Source: Septoria linicola (Eukaryota > Ascomycota > Dothideomycetes > Mycosphaerellales > Mycosphaerellaceae). From it: a stretch of 64,000 nucleotides of DNA. Below the pieces are notes generated by a model. The model saw only the letters and a program-made list of their open reading frames with translations, searched no databases and was not told the origin of the DNA. The translations under genes were made by a program, and so were the position numbers. The number at the start of each line of letters is the position of its first letter. Position 1 is the stretch's first letter. Positions 9,991 through 22,600 of the stretch are shown here, piece after piece. The stretch spans positions 558,001-622,000 of the forward strand of contig CP099431.1 of the NCBI GenBank assembly GCA_024114885.1. Direction: 5' to 3'.

Positions 9991-12900
9991 AATCAAGGGT
10001 AGTGTTTGTCTAATTGGTATATAATCTTCGTTTAATTGGATTGTAGTGGACATTGCGGCTGTCGTCTAATTAGTAGCACTACGTACTAAAGCACGGACGT
10101 TCTATAGCCTATAAGTAAATAATTAGCTTACTACCTTATTATCCGCTATCGTTATATCTACTACTATATTGTCCGGCACTATATTATAGCTAAACTATAA
10201 CTTTAGACACTAATTTACTTCTACTAAGTTACTACGCGTATACTAATAAGCCTTATTTAACGTATAACCGGCTTCGGAGAAGCTACGTTTAGTAGTAGTT
10301 AAAGACGCTAGACAAGCTAGTATATTATATACTAGCCTATAGAGTATAGAGTATACTTTGTAGTAGTCGTTCTACTACTATAAAGCGTCTGTTTTTAGTA
10401 GTACTAGTAGCGCTATAAGATAGCGATTATACTCGTCCTATATAATCTCTTTACTTAGCTATAGTCCTTACTCGTATTACGTAGGATCGCGGTTCGTAGT
10501 AGTATTTAATTAAGAGGGCTCGGTCGCCGTAGTCGCGTTTATAGTACTAAATCGCTTATAGTATTCGATCTATAAGGCCTTAATAACTCTACGTGTACGC
10601 TCGGTAAATAACTCGCTCTATAATAGTGTTTATAAAGCCTATAAGCGCTTGTTACGTACGCTAAACCTAGCGTTACTACGGCGTTGTTTCTTTACCTCTA
10701 GATTAAAGCAGAGATCCTTCTATATAGTATTAAACTAGTATAGTTTAAAGTATAGATAAAGTACTATTAAGGCTATATAAGTAGGTAAACGATTAGTAAG
10801 CGCGAAGTACTTATCTAGCTTCTTCTAACCTATTAAAATATACGCCTTAAAGTATAAGTTTAGTAGTAAATCTTACTATGTTTTAAGGTCCTCTAATACG
10901 CTTATTAGTAGGTTTAGCGTTATAAGTAACTACTATAATAAGCTATAGATATATATACTATCTATCTATAAACCTATTAACGCTTCCTTTATTAGATTAA
11001 GTAATAAATAGAGCTCTTAGAGCTTATACTAGTCGTTACTATTAAGGTAATCTTTAGTAGCTAGTAGCTTGTCGTCTACCTCGTAAAAGTAAGCCTAATA
11101 TAGCTCTAACGCGTCTTTAAGCTTAAGAGCTCGCTCTATTATATCGTAGTCGCTATTCTACCTTATACCGCTATTTAAAATAAGCTCTAGTATTACTATG
11201 TCCGGATTAGCTTCCTTCTACTTACTCTTAAAGAACTAGCGACGCGTTATTAAGCTACGCGCGTAGATAATAATATTATATAGTTTACTAAGTAGTCTAC
11301 GCCTACGCTAAATAACGTGTTTCTCGAGGTTATTTTAAGTACAGATTAAGTACTCGAATTAAGCTACTTCTTTATTATCTTCTACCTTATCCGAAGGCTC
11401 TATATTATCGCTATCGCTATCGAATTTATAGGCTTAATTAATCGCGTTAATATCGATACTATAAAGGATAGCTTTATAGACTAAATTAATAATATATATA
11501 GTATAGCGTAGTCTATATTTAAGTAGATTAAGGCCGAGCGAGGTAGCGAGTAATCGGTATACCTTATCGTTACTATTTACGTTATTAGATATAAAGTATT
11601 TAATCTTCTTCTTAATACTATATTCGTAGATAACCTCTAGTATAGTATCTATAATATCTAATAAATCGTATAAGCTAAACATGTTACGTAAGCCTAGTAT
11701 TACTATACGATTATAACTATATTTATTAATAAAGTATCTAAATATACCTATTAACTCTAGCTCGTTATTAGACTTCTAACTATTAAAGAATACGATAACG
11801 TCGCTCTATACCTTACTTATAAAGCGTTAGATAGCTAGTTTTGAGCTAGTAAATAGCTTTATTAACTAACGCCGGTAGGTTATATAGTTCTAAGGTACAA
11901 GGTCTAAAATACGTTAGTTTTAGAAGCTAAGGAGCTAGCGTAATCGCTTTAAGGTAGTATTATAAAGTAATTAATCGTCGCCTATCTTCTACTTAAGATA
12001 TACCTTCTACTAGCTAATTCGATTAAAGATAGTATAGTCGTCTACGCGTTATTATTTAGTAGCGAAAGAGGCTCGTATATCTCTATTAGTTTTAGCCTTT
12101 CGTTTATAGCCTATATCTACTACCGGCGCCGTATACTTACTATCTCGCGTCTAGTAGTAACCTTTACTAAAAGCTAGATTATATAGATAGTCGATTAGTC
12201 GTATAGTCGAGGTAATACTCTTTAATACTAAGCCTTAAGAACTAGGCTTCTTAAAGTATACTCTATAGAGCTAGTAACGCGTACTAGTCGCTACCTTAGT
12301 TAACTCTACTCTAATCTCTAGTTTCTAGTACTAGCTCGTTTTAGGGTATTTACTAGAGAGTATTAGTATAAAGCCTTTAAAGCGTAGTCTATCTACGAGA
12401 AATCTAGTATAACTATAATAGCTAGAATAAGCTCTAGGAAGCTACGATTTAGCGTATAACTTAGTAAGGTTATCGATAATAGTCTCTAAACTAAGCTCTA
12501 ACTCTATAAAGTCTATAGTCGCGTCTATCGCTATATTTTCGACGCGCCTTTATATTATTATTATTATAAAAGTAACTATCTAGCTCCTCCGAATCCTTAT
12601 AAACTCGTAAGTTATAACTCTAAGATATTACTAAACGCGCTTCTAACTACTATTACGCTATATATAACGCGTTTTAGAGTAAATACGTTTTCCTATTAGA
12701 ATCGTCGTAGTTTATTTAGTTATACGTACTATTATAAGGTTCTATAAAGATATAAATATAATATTAGGGTTAGATCTTAGGTTAGACTAGAAAGTAACGA
12801 TTTATTAATTTAGAAATACGATAAGAAAACGAGCTTAAATTACTAGTACTAGAACTATATAAATATAGAAATGTTTTTATATAGGAATTTAGCTAACTAT

Positions 12901-13140
12901 CTAAGCTTTATTTTATACTACTAAGCTTATCTATCTAGTATGTTTTAGTAATATTATTTAGTATAGAAGAAACTATACTATAATTACGACGATAGATTAT
13001 AAGGAATTTAGAGTCTTAAGCTATTAGATTTAATATTAAGCGTATATAAGCGAGCTCGGTTATTATAACCGAACTAATTAGATTGCCTAACCGTACGGCT
13101 TCAGCCGCTTCTTGCTTTCAAATAACTATACTAATACCCT
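9991..13140 (-). mobile_element. hAT transposon, RIP-degraded
   Basis: AT-rich block with CA/TG depletion and a hAT transposase frame on the - strand. RIP fades at both ends: about 9990-10100 on the left and 13090-13300 on the right. The left end begins near CAAGGGTAGTGTTTG, which has the CA start usual for hAT tips. I could not find a clean matching right repeat or an 8-bp duplication, so the borders are approximate. Confidence 0.7.
10110..13090 (-). pseudogene. hAT transposase, RIP-inactivated
   Basis: The C-terminal dimerisation domain is clear on the - strand at about 10120-10300: T-T-K-R-S-F-S-E-A-G-Y, then N-K-A, T-R-S-N-L-V-E-V-N, then L-K-L-stop-F. It ends close to the element's left tip. 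Upstream the frame is dense with TAG/TAA from RIP. The catalytic residues were not individually traced. Confidence 0.7.
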
Positions 13141-13389
13141 TATCTTTAACACGCGCGTAGTAAACTAGACACTTATAATAGTCTAGCTATACTATCCTAT
13201 GTACCTACGGACTCTGCCGAATTATCTCGTATATCTCTATACCGCTGACCGGTAGAGAATAGTACAACAAACGCTCTAGCGCCGTCGCACGAAACAATTG
13301 CTACAATTTCACTAGAAAGAGCTAGGATACGGACACGGTTGAGGTAGGTCTATACAGCTATGCTTGGCGCTACATAGTACGTATCGATA

Positions 13390-13410
13390 CAGGCGACCGG
13401 CTGTCGCCTG
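13390..13410. repeat. Perfect GC-rich hairpin
   Basis: CAGGCGAC (13390-13397) and GTCGCCTG (13403-13410) are 8-base inverted arms around CGGCT. It lies just outside the RIP-mutated hAT block, so it may be a spared element tip or host DNA. Confidence 0.4.
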
Positions 13411-14637
13411 TTTGTAGCAGTACGCTGGTCCTCTCCGTCTATCTGTACTGAGCTCAATCAGACAGTACAGTACGTACTAAAGCGCCTGTCTTTGAGCCAC
13501 CCTGGCACCAGAATATCGCTGCTAGCATCGTGAGAATCGTCTTCGTTGCCAAGATTCAACTCCAGAGCGGTGAAGCTGTTTTGCTGCTATGGACGCTGAG
13601 AGTGCGTGAAAAAAGTTCTAGCGTACGAGCCAGTTCACCCAGGAAGGCAGCACTGCCATTCTTTCAGATCCATACGTGCAAGCCGCCGCCCACAATTCGA
13701 ACGCCTATGCGCCACCTCAGCGCCTTGTTCAGCAGTCATCTTTCTATGGTCAGCCCCGATGCGACCCAGGTCTCGGCGCCGCTCGTAAGCAACAGCGAAA
13801 ACGCTACGTCAACTTCCTATGAACGATCAAGTCCATGGCGGAGTAGGCTGAAACACTGGATCAGCAGCGCCTCGTAAGTTTCTTGTGATACTTCAATGAA
13901 GGAAATTGCAGTTTCAATGCTGGCATCGACTATCTCCGATGCTGAGTCCCAATTCCCACATATACAATTGATTCATTCCTGTGGAAAAATCGCAGGATTG
14001 GTAGTTTCAGCAACTCTTCTTATCTACAGACTACAGGCAAAATGCCCTTAGCTTCGGATGAGTTGCGCATCCTCGGAACAGCACCACCAGCACGCTTCGA
14101 ACAGCATTGCTATTCCAGACCAACATGCATACAACCAATTGTATCCCTCGCGCCGAAGTCGAATGACCCAACGTCCAATTCGCGCCATACCTTCATTGCG
14201 AGCATGCCCTCTCGGAAAGAATGTTCTACACGCACAAACTGCACCTTCAATGAGACGGCCGAAATAGGCATGCGGATCAGGCCGGCGGAAGAGGTATGCG
14301 GTGTAATGGAGCTAGCACGCCTCGCGTTACTTCCAGTCTGAAAGACGCGTCCTCGATGTTGACGTGCTGGAAAGTATCGGCATAGCGGAGGTGGTCACTT
14401 GCTGCTACGACGAACAATGCACGAGGATTCAGCAAGTTGCTCTAATGTGTCTATTCGAGCTAGCTTCGGCCATTTCATCGCTCCTGACGACTAGTCCAAC
14501 TCGAGCCTCCGCCAACTCCTGCCTCTTCTCATCTCCCTCAACACCAACCAACTTGCGCTGTGCTGTCTCCGCTCCAACTGGCCAGCAGAGCGCCACACAG
14601 TCGGCCAGTACACTTCGACACCACCACCGCCGCCAAC

Positions 14638-15062
14638 ATGCCGCCGTACTTGACTTACGTTTCGCTTACGCCCAACACGGGCAACGACCACCGCACCCGG
14701 TAAGTCGTACATTGTCAGTCGAGCGTCACGCAACAAAGAGAACATGCAAGCTGCTGCCAGTAGTGCTCTCTTCGACTGTGCTGTCATTCCTCGCGAGCAT
14801 GGTCGTGATTGGCCGCAATTTCATGCCTCACTTGCCATTTGTTCTCAGGATGAGTCGTGTCAGGTTGCGACAACCACACCAATGGTCCTTCCTCACAGCC
14901 TCAGTAACAACATCCACCGCCTGCGATATATCAACCACCACCTTCCATGCCACAACACACGTCATGCAACACCAACGTGAAGCGCATTGGAGATGCAGAG
15001 AGTCCTGCGTGCGTAAGCACCACAAAACGCCAACGTTTATGCCTCTAGAACGCTCCATGTGA
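14638..15062 (+). CDS. Hypothetical 91-residue protein, two exons
   Basis: Exon 14638-14699 starts at ATG in CAACATG. The intron 14700-14848 has donor GTAAGT and a pyrimidine-rich acceptor TTTGTTCTCAG. Exon 14849-15062 ends at TGA. The joined length is 276 nt, divisible by three. The product is rich in Thr, His, Arg and Ser with no recognised domain. The downstream frame is also open across the intron, so an unspliced reading cannot be excluded. Confidence 0.35.
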
Positions 15063-15260
15063 AGCGACGTCCGCAATTCGGTTCGCGGCCGATCTCGTTG
15101 CAGAATCTCAACTCCAAAGCTGCGATATTGCCCTCAGCAGCTATCGTCTATGGAGAGTGCCTTCTTCATCCACGTGCCGGTCCGGAAAGGGGTCAGACCT
15201 GCGCCAATGTCAGCCCGCATGCCACCACAAGCTCCACGTGACGGTCAAGCACTATCTTGA

Positions 15261-15932
15261 CTGAGAGATTCACGACACGAAATCCCGACTTCGTCTACTA
15301 GCAGTCATGCTAAGTCACGCGCTGAATCCGCACAGGGACATCGACCAGGGACTGCGGGCGTAAGTGCTCGTGTCAATACACTAGAGGCCGCTGCACGTCA
15401 GAATGAAGCCGACGTGAAGAAGGCCGAGCAGAAACGGAGAAGCTAGCCGGTATTTGCCAAGCATGACTCTACGCTGTTTGCTCGTCATCGGCAAATGGAT
15501 GTTCGGAACTGAATTCTACGACTGCGCGATCTGCTGGCCTAGGAAGAAGGACGATCGGACCAGTTTCAGCGTCTCACAAGGGTCATCCTAGCACGCGCTG
15601 AGCAAGTAGAGGCGCCTCTGGCAGACATTGGGACTATGCTGCGTGCACACAAAGAGGAAGGCGACATTCTGCCAGCCGAGGCGAGCAGTCCGATGGACGA
15701 ATCAAGTGTCTCTCTATCGACTATTTATCCGACGCGCATACGGCAAAGGCGAGGGGGACTTGTTGTGCGGCCAAGGCGGCCAATACGAGGATGGCGAGGA
15801 GCAACTATTGCACGACGAAGGCGCCGAGGACAGCACCACTACCATGACGATACTCGACAACAAGAACGAGAAGGAGTTACTGCTGCCAGACGAGCACTAG
15901 CACTTTCGCGTGGACCTGGACCAAAACTATGA
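15261..15932 (+). pseudogene. Coiled-coil gene broken by three stops
   Basis: A single frame reads as protein for about 220 codons but has internal stops at about 15444 (TAG), 15510 (TGA) and 15540 (TAG). The N-terminal part is Ser/Arg-rich. A coiled-coil segment follows (L-E-A-A-A-R-Q-N-E-A-D-V-K-K-A-E-Q-K-R-R), then a helical part and an Arg-rich tail. Flanking CA/TG content is normal, so RIP did not cause these breaks. The coiled-coil character recalls the fragment at 7764-8255, but I saw no alignable sequence. Confidence 0.45.
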
Positions 15933-16463
15933 GGTAGCGCTGCGGACGAGAGAAGTAGCCACATGGCAGGCGGAGTGGCTACTTCACTCATGGAAGTCCC
16001 AACGCAGAAAACATCACTGATCGTCAGACTCTGACTATGCCAACAAAGCCTTCACTTGTGGCCAGATTGCCACTGAAGCGCAGTCGCGATCATGCACACC
16101 AAGAAGCGGAGAGCGGTTGCGAACCTGCGGAGGAGCCAATGGCCGGAGCGGCTGTCAACATTGAGCACTTCCGCCCACATGACCACCGGGCATTGCGCAC
16201 GTCGACCTTCTTCACCAAACTCCGTCCACTCACCAAACACCCACAAAGACCTTTGAAAGACGACTTTACCACAGTATCGCAAGCCATATACTACGCACTG
16301 CACAACATCACCCAGATCAGGACTCATTGACAGCACAACATACGTACGCCTCCATTGCATCTTGCAGACTATACGTTCCAGCTTCACAAAACCGGCCTCG
16401 GCCCACTCGTACACCACGCAGCATCAACACGACTGAAGTCACGCGCCCACTGTCCACGTATCT

Positions 16464-16853
16464 TGACCGAAAGTATGGCCCACAACAACAAGATCGCCAC
16501 AAAGCTCCCGAGAAGCGGCACAGCAGACTCAAGTGGCAGCAGACGACGACGACGACGGACAATCTGGTCGCCCACATGCCCAACGGAGCCGAGAATGGCA
16601 GCAGCAGCAGCAGCACCACCACCACCACCACCATTACCAACAACATCAAACCTCACTTGGCCATGCCCACCACCATGGACAGCAAAGAGCCAAGAGCATA
16701 CATTCAGACGTCGGTCGGTCGATTCATTCGCGTCATGTTTCCATGCTGTGCTGTACTGTGCTAGAACTGCTAGCAGCGCGTGCTTGGAAGCTTGGACTTG
16801 CAGCGAGACCATCTCCCAACAGCCAGCGTCAAGTCACGGCCAGATTCGCTTAG
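16464..16853 (+). other. Gln/His-rich open frame over microsatellites
   Basis: The open frame includes five Asp codons, five Gln codons and seven consecutive His or near-His codons produced by GAC, CAG and CAC triplet runs (16540-16640). There is no ATG start. The - strand is also open here with Gly/Val/Leu runs complementary to the repeats. Whether either strand is translated cannot be told. Confidence 0.25.
16598..16634. repeat. CAG/CAC triplet microsatellite
   Basis: A run of CAG units passes directly into CAC/ACC units in host DNA of balanced composition. It keeps CA dinucleotides, showing that this island escaped RIP. Confidence 0.7.
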
Positions 16854-17029
16854 AATGCCTTAGCTATCGTCTCGCCTGTTGCTTTCCTCCGAGAATCCGC
16901 TATTGATGACTGCCACCCGTTTTTGCACGTGCGAGGATGGACGAATGGCTTGGTAAGTGACCCTGACTTTAGTCTTCTCTTTCCCACGTTTGCTCCCACT
17001 TTGCTGTACAACCGCTGAGTCAGAACAAG

Positions 17030-17305
17030 ATGGAGATCATGACTTCAGGTGCGGCTCCCAAGGTAAACAACCCTCTTCCGCCTCTTGCGCCCGCTTCTGT
17101 CAACACTATGCACACGCAAGGATCTTCTCCCACCCAGCCTCTCCACTTATTTACGGCTTCATCGACTGCCATAAAGCTATCGCGACACGACTCGCTTGTC
17201 CACGACATCACGAGCTCCTTATCAACATTACAGTTCCTCTTCGTCTCCATACTGATCGCTTCACTCGTGGTGACAAGCTCACTGCATCCTCTACCGGGAC
17301 ACTAG
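17030..17305 (+). CDS. Hypothetical 91-aa protein with C-terminal membrane helix
   Basis: ATG-initiated frame (A-A-G-A-T-G context) closed by TAG. The first 60 residues are Pro/Ser/Thr-rich and soluble. Residues about 68-85 form a hydrophobic helix (L-Q-F-L-F-V-S-I-L-I-A-S-L-V-V), suggesting a tail-anchored topology. An alternative splice from a GTAAGT at 16951 to the CAG before the ATG would join a short upstream exon in another frame. The family is unknown. Confidence 0.35.
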   Translation: MEIMTSGAAPKVNNPLPPLAPASVNTMHTQGSSPTQPLHLFTASSTAIKLSRHDSLVHDITSSLSTLQFLFVSILIASLVVTSSLHPLPGH

Positions 17306-18617
17306 AATAGGCGGCAGCGCCTGCGAATCTATTGGCGCCACTACCTCCACACCCTCCTTCCTTGGCGCTATGCCCTCGCTCACCCTCTCTACAAGTGTCG
17401 TGAAGCTCACATATGTTCAGTCTCACATGAAAATGCGAAACGGGCGATAGTCTATATAAGGACGATTTCGAACGGCTTCAGGTCGTGTTTCCATCTCGGC
17501 CCAACTCTCGTCGGATCTCAAAGGCTGTAAGAACCCTGGAAGCCAACGACTTCCAAATCCAGCTTCGAGTGCCTACCACTACCTGCTTGCGCCCCGCCGG
17601 CTTCACAGCTACTCTTCTCACGGATGTCAGACAGGCTGTCCACACTTCCCAGCACGACTGTCTGCCACCCTTTGTATCACACTGAGTCAACCCACCGAAG
17701 ATCCGACAACACGATTAGCAAGTTTCTCGAAGGGCGGCCCATAGTCAGCAGGTCGTCGCCAGACTACCACAGCTGTGTCATCGCTCCAGGCTATTCAGCC
17801 ACGCCACTCACTATAGCTACTTGGCTGTCCGTGGTCCATCGTCTGTGATACTATCAGCTCACCAGGCTACTACTACATAAACCCAACAACAAGGACACAC
17901 CAAATCTGCGGCTACTGCAGCTGCATTGCCTTGTCGTCTTCGACACGAGCCGCCCAAGAAGCTGCTTCGAGCTTCTCAGAGACACTACCACCGGGCAGTC
18001 GCTTCACAACCCAAGTGCCTGCTGACTTGCCTTTAAGACCTATGAACGACGCTTCAACGCGAACAAGTCGACATTCGTACGGCCCCGCTCGCGTCAAGTC
18101 CCGGAACACGTCCTATCCTCGTACGAAAGCCTCGCAATTCATCTGCCACTAAGAACACAGTGCCGCGTTCACCGAGTTTCTGGCTCCTTGGATACTGACA
18201 GTACTATCTTCAACAACACCGCGGTACTACAACCTTGCTGGTCCTGCCCAGAAAGCTTGGCAGCCAAGAGCTTACATTTAGAGAAAAGGTCATCACGATG
18301 TGGAGCTCGATATTGAACAGCCGGACCTGGCCAGTGGCCAGACGTCTGTTTCTGTGCTTACGGCTCCCAACCTGGACCTGATATACCCTGAACATAACAA
18401 CAAACCTCAAAACACGATCTGTTTCCTTATCATCTCGAGACCTGCCGGATTTGAGGCCGTCCTTTCCGCTGAGCTACCTACGCTGGTGCCGAGCATAGCG
18501 CAACGTCTGTCGCTACGTACCGACAAGCAGGAGAAATACAATACGTCAAACGATGTATGTGAGTCCATAAGCTTTCTAGTGATTATACACCCAACAAGCT
18601 AGTTTTCGCATCCTACG

Positions 18618-18935
18618 ACTGAAAAAAAGCCACGGTCCACATGCAGCAAAGGCCTTTTGCTGAAAGCCGTCACTCTACCCGATGACGTCGAGAGTGACGA
18701 GAATTTTGCGAACGAGGACAATGAAAAGAAGACGAAGCTTACTATAAGGCCAGGTGTCCTAGATAGTGTGGGCAGTATCAATCGTTCGAAACCAATACCC
18801 ATTGACTGCTTCACATTTAACATATCAAGACTTCAGACTTCAAGGCACAAGAATGTAGTCTTCTTCCAATACCATCGAAGACACTCCCTCGTCCATCCAT
18901 TGCTCCTGCTCGGCTCACAATCCATACTCGCGTGA
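18618..18935 (+). pseudogene. Open frame with acidic and basic segments
   Basis: About 105 codons open without an ATG. A Lys/Thr-rich start is followed by an acidic stretch (D-D-V-E-S-D-E-N-F-A-N-E-D-N-E-K-K-T-K) and a hydrophobic tail. It is an exon candidate only; no domain is recognised. Confidence 0.25.
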
Positions 18936-19567
18936 GGAGCAGCTATCCAATGAAATCTCTACTTCGCGTACTGGCATCGAGCCACTCTGGCTGCTTGTCA
19001 CATTCAGTCTGCTTGAACCAGGTACCCGTTGAAGATTCGCTTAGCTCGTAGCGTATCACGATGGCTACCACAGACTCGGCTTACCTTTACTCCAAAATAC
19101 GAGCTTTCGGCTTGCAGCTTTGTCTCCTCTACCAGCCAGAGCTACCGCGTGAGGAAACTACTGCTCATCTAGGCTACTCCGTGTATCACCACTGCGTATT
19201 GTCAGTACGAGTACAATCTTGACAGCCGAAATTCACAGTATGGCGAACACTATTACTGCGGAATCGACGACATTCACACGACGCTTACAAGGCTGCCACA
19301 TCCCACCCCGCCAAAGCTCGTTCCAACGTCACGTTGGTCTGGACACTTGCTCTGCGACATATTAGTATAGTACCTTACACAATCTCAGACTACACATCGT
19401 CATTGCATGGTAGCAGTCCTAGCGACACGCGAACCGATGTGTGGAAGCTGACAGACTTGCTGCTTTCTATATTGCACGAAGTCAACGCTGCATTAGAACG
19501 TGCCAATATGTCCGAAGCAGGTCAATGTCGGTGAAAGTCGACTAGATTCGAAGGAACCTAGGGATTG

Positions 19568-19585
19568 CCGCGGACTGGTCCGCGG
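19568..19585. repeat. Perfect inverted repeat next to RIP border
   Basis: CCGCGGAC (19568-19575) and GTCCGCGG (19578-19585) face each other across TG, and CCGCGGACTGG is also directly repeated. It lies about 33 bases upstream of the first ATG of the large element's ORF. It may be a regulatory or terminal feature of that element. Confidence 0.4.
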
Positions 19586-19617
19586 ACTGGCTAAGTTGTA
19601 CTACAGTGCAGCAACAA

Positions 19618-22600
19618 TGAGCCGAACCATATACCACCGTAATCAGTCCTCGGACGAGCAGAACGAACTTTTCGACACCGCGTCTAGCAAGGCTTGGCGA
19701 AAGACAAGAAAAAGCGGCTATAACGACTTCGACCCGAGACTAAAGAGCCTACTTAAGCTTACTAGTAAAGAGAAAGAGTACGATAGTAAGCTAAAGATAA
19801 AGGTAGTTAACGTAACTAAGCTTAATATCTATAGTAACAAGATCGTAGTTAATAATAGATATTTAGAACGTTTATATAGTAAAGTTAATCTAGATAAGAT
19901 AGCTTTTTCTTACTTTATTAAGATATTTAGCCGAAGACTATTATACGAAAACGAGTCCGAGTACTTAGACGATAATAGTAATAGACCTTCTTATAAGTAG
20001 TATATCTATCGTTTAAAGTAACCTACTTAGTAACTCTAGCGCTTATACTACTAGGCAATATCGACTATCTACCTATAGAGTAGCTTTACTAGTACGTAGA
20101 CGACTATCGACTACCTATATATCTCTAAGAAGAAGTTCTAGGACTCGCGTCTTAAGTACTAATCGACTTACTTCTACTAAGAGACAGATCGATAGCGCTT
20201 ACTATCTAGAAGAGAGCTTATCTAGCTCGTCTAGTATAGATATTATACTACTATAGAGGCTACTACTAGTTAATTCTACTAGCTTTAGTAATTATAAGGC
20301 CGTCCTTCGAATAGAGAGAACTATTATATATCCTATACTCTAGCCGTAGTTCGAGTAAGCGCTAGTATCGAAGCTCGCTTAGTAATCTATTACTATATCT
20401 AGATCTTAAAGCTAGTACCTCGACTTCTTTATTTATAGAGTATAAACTACGATAAGATAGAGACTAACGAGGCGTAGAGCTATACGTAGGTATAGAGTAG
20501 ACTTCTTAAGAGAACTAGCGCGATATAGTACCTACTATTATAAGAGAGCTTTAAAGATAATAAGTTGTACTTTAATATAATTATATAGACTACGATTACG
20601 TAGAAGTCTAAACCTTAATAGTAACTAGAACGACTAAAAAGCTCGCGAAGTACTAAGTAGACTCTAGAAACCTCGGCGCTAGCGATATTAATAGAACTAT
20701 CTTCTCTATTATATCCGTCCTACTTATACGTATATATAGTAATAGAGAGTAGTAGAAGTTAATACTATACTCGAGAAGAGATTTTCGTAACCTTATATAG
20801 CTATATAGACTTCTACTAAAGACTCCTCTACGAACGATAGCGATACTCTCGTAAGCTATACTCTATAAAAGTAAGATAATATAGCTATTATCTAGCTAGA
20901 TTAGCTATCTTAAGATTAACGATAACGATAAGCTTGACCCTTACTCGTCTACGACCTTATAGTATCTCCTCTTTAGCTAGTATCGATATATAGCTACTAG
21001 CGCGTAGTACTATACCGCCGCTACTATCTCTACTAGTTTAGTACGACGGCTAAAATAACTATTATATTACTTTTAATACCTACTTCTACTATTACTAGCC
21101 TAGCTATAAGAGCTTCTACTCTTTCTACTTATCCTAAGCCCTCTCGGTAATAGCGAATAACGTTATAGACCTTAGTAGCTAGTAAGGTAGCCTAGGCTAC
21201 TACTCGCTATAGTAAGACTACTACTACTTATATTATATTTATTTAACGTAGCGCTAGTAAGAACGATAGGTATAACGGCTATCTAAGACTTTTACTTTAT
21301 AGTATATAATAACTATCTAATATAAAACTACTACGCGTTCTTTACTAGTTACTAGCCTAATTAGATAAAATAGCGTAACTCGATTAGCTAAGTTACTTTC
21401 TTATTATTAAGGCGAGTATAAAGAATATTAAGGCGATATAATAACGATAAAGTAAACGAGTATCCTAGTATCTACGACTAGTAAATAGAGTAGACTATAG
21501 ATACTTATATCCTAGTATACGCGATACTATAACTATAACTTCTACCTTTACTCGAGCGCGCGACTAAAGCTACTCGATCCTCGTAAGGACTATAAGAGCG
21601 ACGTACGATATCTAAAAATATAGCTAGACTATATTCTCTTCTTCTTAGATAATACTCTAGACTTATAGGCGAATTATACCTAGTCTAGACACGCTAATAT
21701 TATTAGTTTAACGAATAAACCTCGTTATATATAAAGCTCTTAGGATCCGATAGTTATTATAGTAGTAGCTAAGATTACCTCTATCTTTAGTAAAGTCGTT
21801 TAAGTCGAGTAGATAATAGTTAGTACTAGGTATAAGTATAGTAGGTTAATAATAATAAATAGATCGAAAGATACTAAAGTAGAATAAGATTCTAGCTTTA
21901 ATAGACGATAAGGTACTCGCTATTAATATATCTACGAGAATACGAATAGAAGGTATAATCTAGTACCTAATCTTATATACGAGTCCCTTATTAAATAGGT
22001 AGCTCTACTTAATTAGATCCTTTTTAAGCTTCTAGTTATTAATAAAGGCTAGCTCTACGAGAGTTAGTATATATAAGTCTCTATATAATTAGACGAGGTA
22101 CCTAGTTCGATAGTAGATATATATACGAGATTATAAAGATGTTTAGGTCCGGTATAGATCTCTTAACCTCTAGTAGTATTATAGCTTAAGATAAGGAGTA
22201 GAAGCTCTACTTTCTTAAAACTATAGATATTTATATTCTCTATCCTTCTATAAGAGAGAGAGCGTAATAGATAGCTCGAAATCTATCTAACTAGCTTATA
22301 TTAAGATCTCTAGTACGAACGTAATAAAGATAAAGAATATAGAGCCTTAACTAGTATTTAAACCTCGTGAGGTCTATAGCCTAGCCTATAATTTAGTAAG
22401 ACCGCTTTCTAAGAGACTATATTAGCGAAGAACCGAAGTACTATTATAGTCTCGCCTCGATCCCTACTATATCGTCTATACTCGTAGCTAATTATAACTA
22501 AGTACTTCGCTCTAGTCGAGCTCTTATTATCTATATCTCTACTATACGCTACTTTCTACTTAATAATTATAGTAGACTTTACTACTACTACTAATAAGAA

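Larger units (their letters stand above)
13141..19617. other. Host DNA island 2, small and decayed genes
   Basis: Balanced-composition DNA between the second hAT and the large nested block. Supported stretches are listed separately. In 13411-14637, 15933-16460, 17306-18600 and 18936-19617 I see only short frames without convincing splice sites. One short frame (+ 17931-18152) and one open frame (+ 18300-18602) look mildly protein-like but have no domain or ATG support. Confidence 0.55.

Noticed and set aside
9991..13500. Exact borders of the second hAT
   Set aside because: ACGTACTAAAGC occurs near both ends (about 10080 and 13470) but in direct, not inverted, orientation, and no 8-bp duplication could be matched.
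16384..16812. - strand protein with Gly/Ala/Val/Leu runs
   Set aside because: The runs are complements of CAG/CAC microsatellites; homopolymer-like residues give no evidence of coding.
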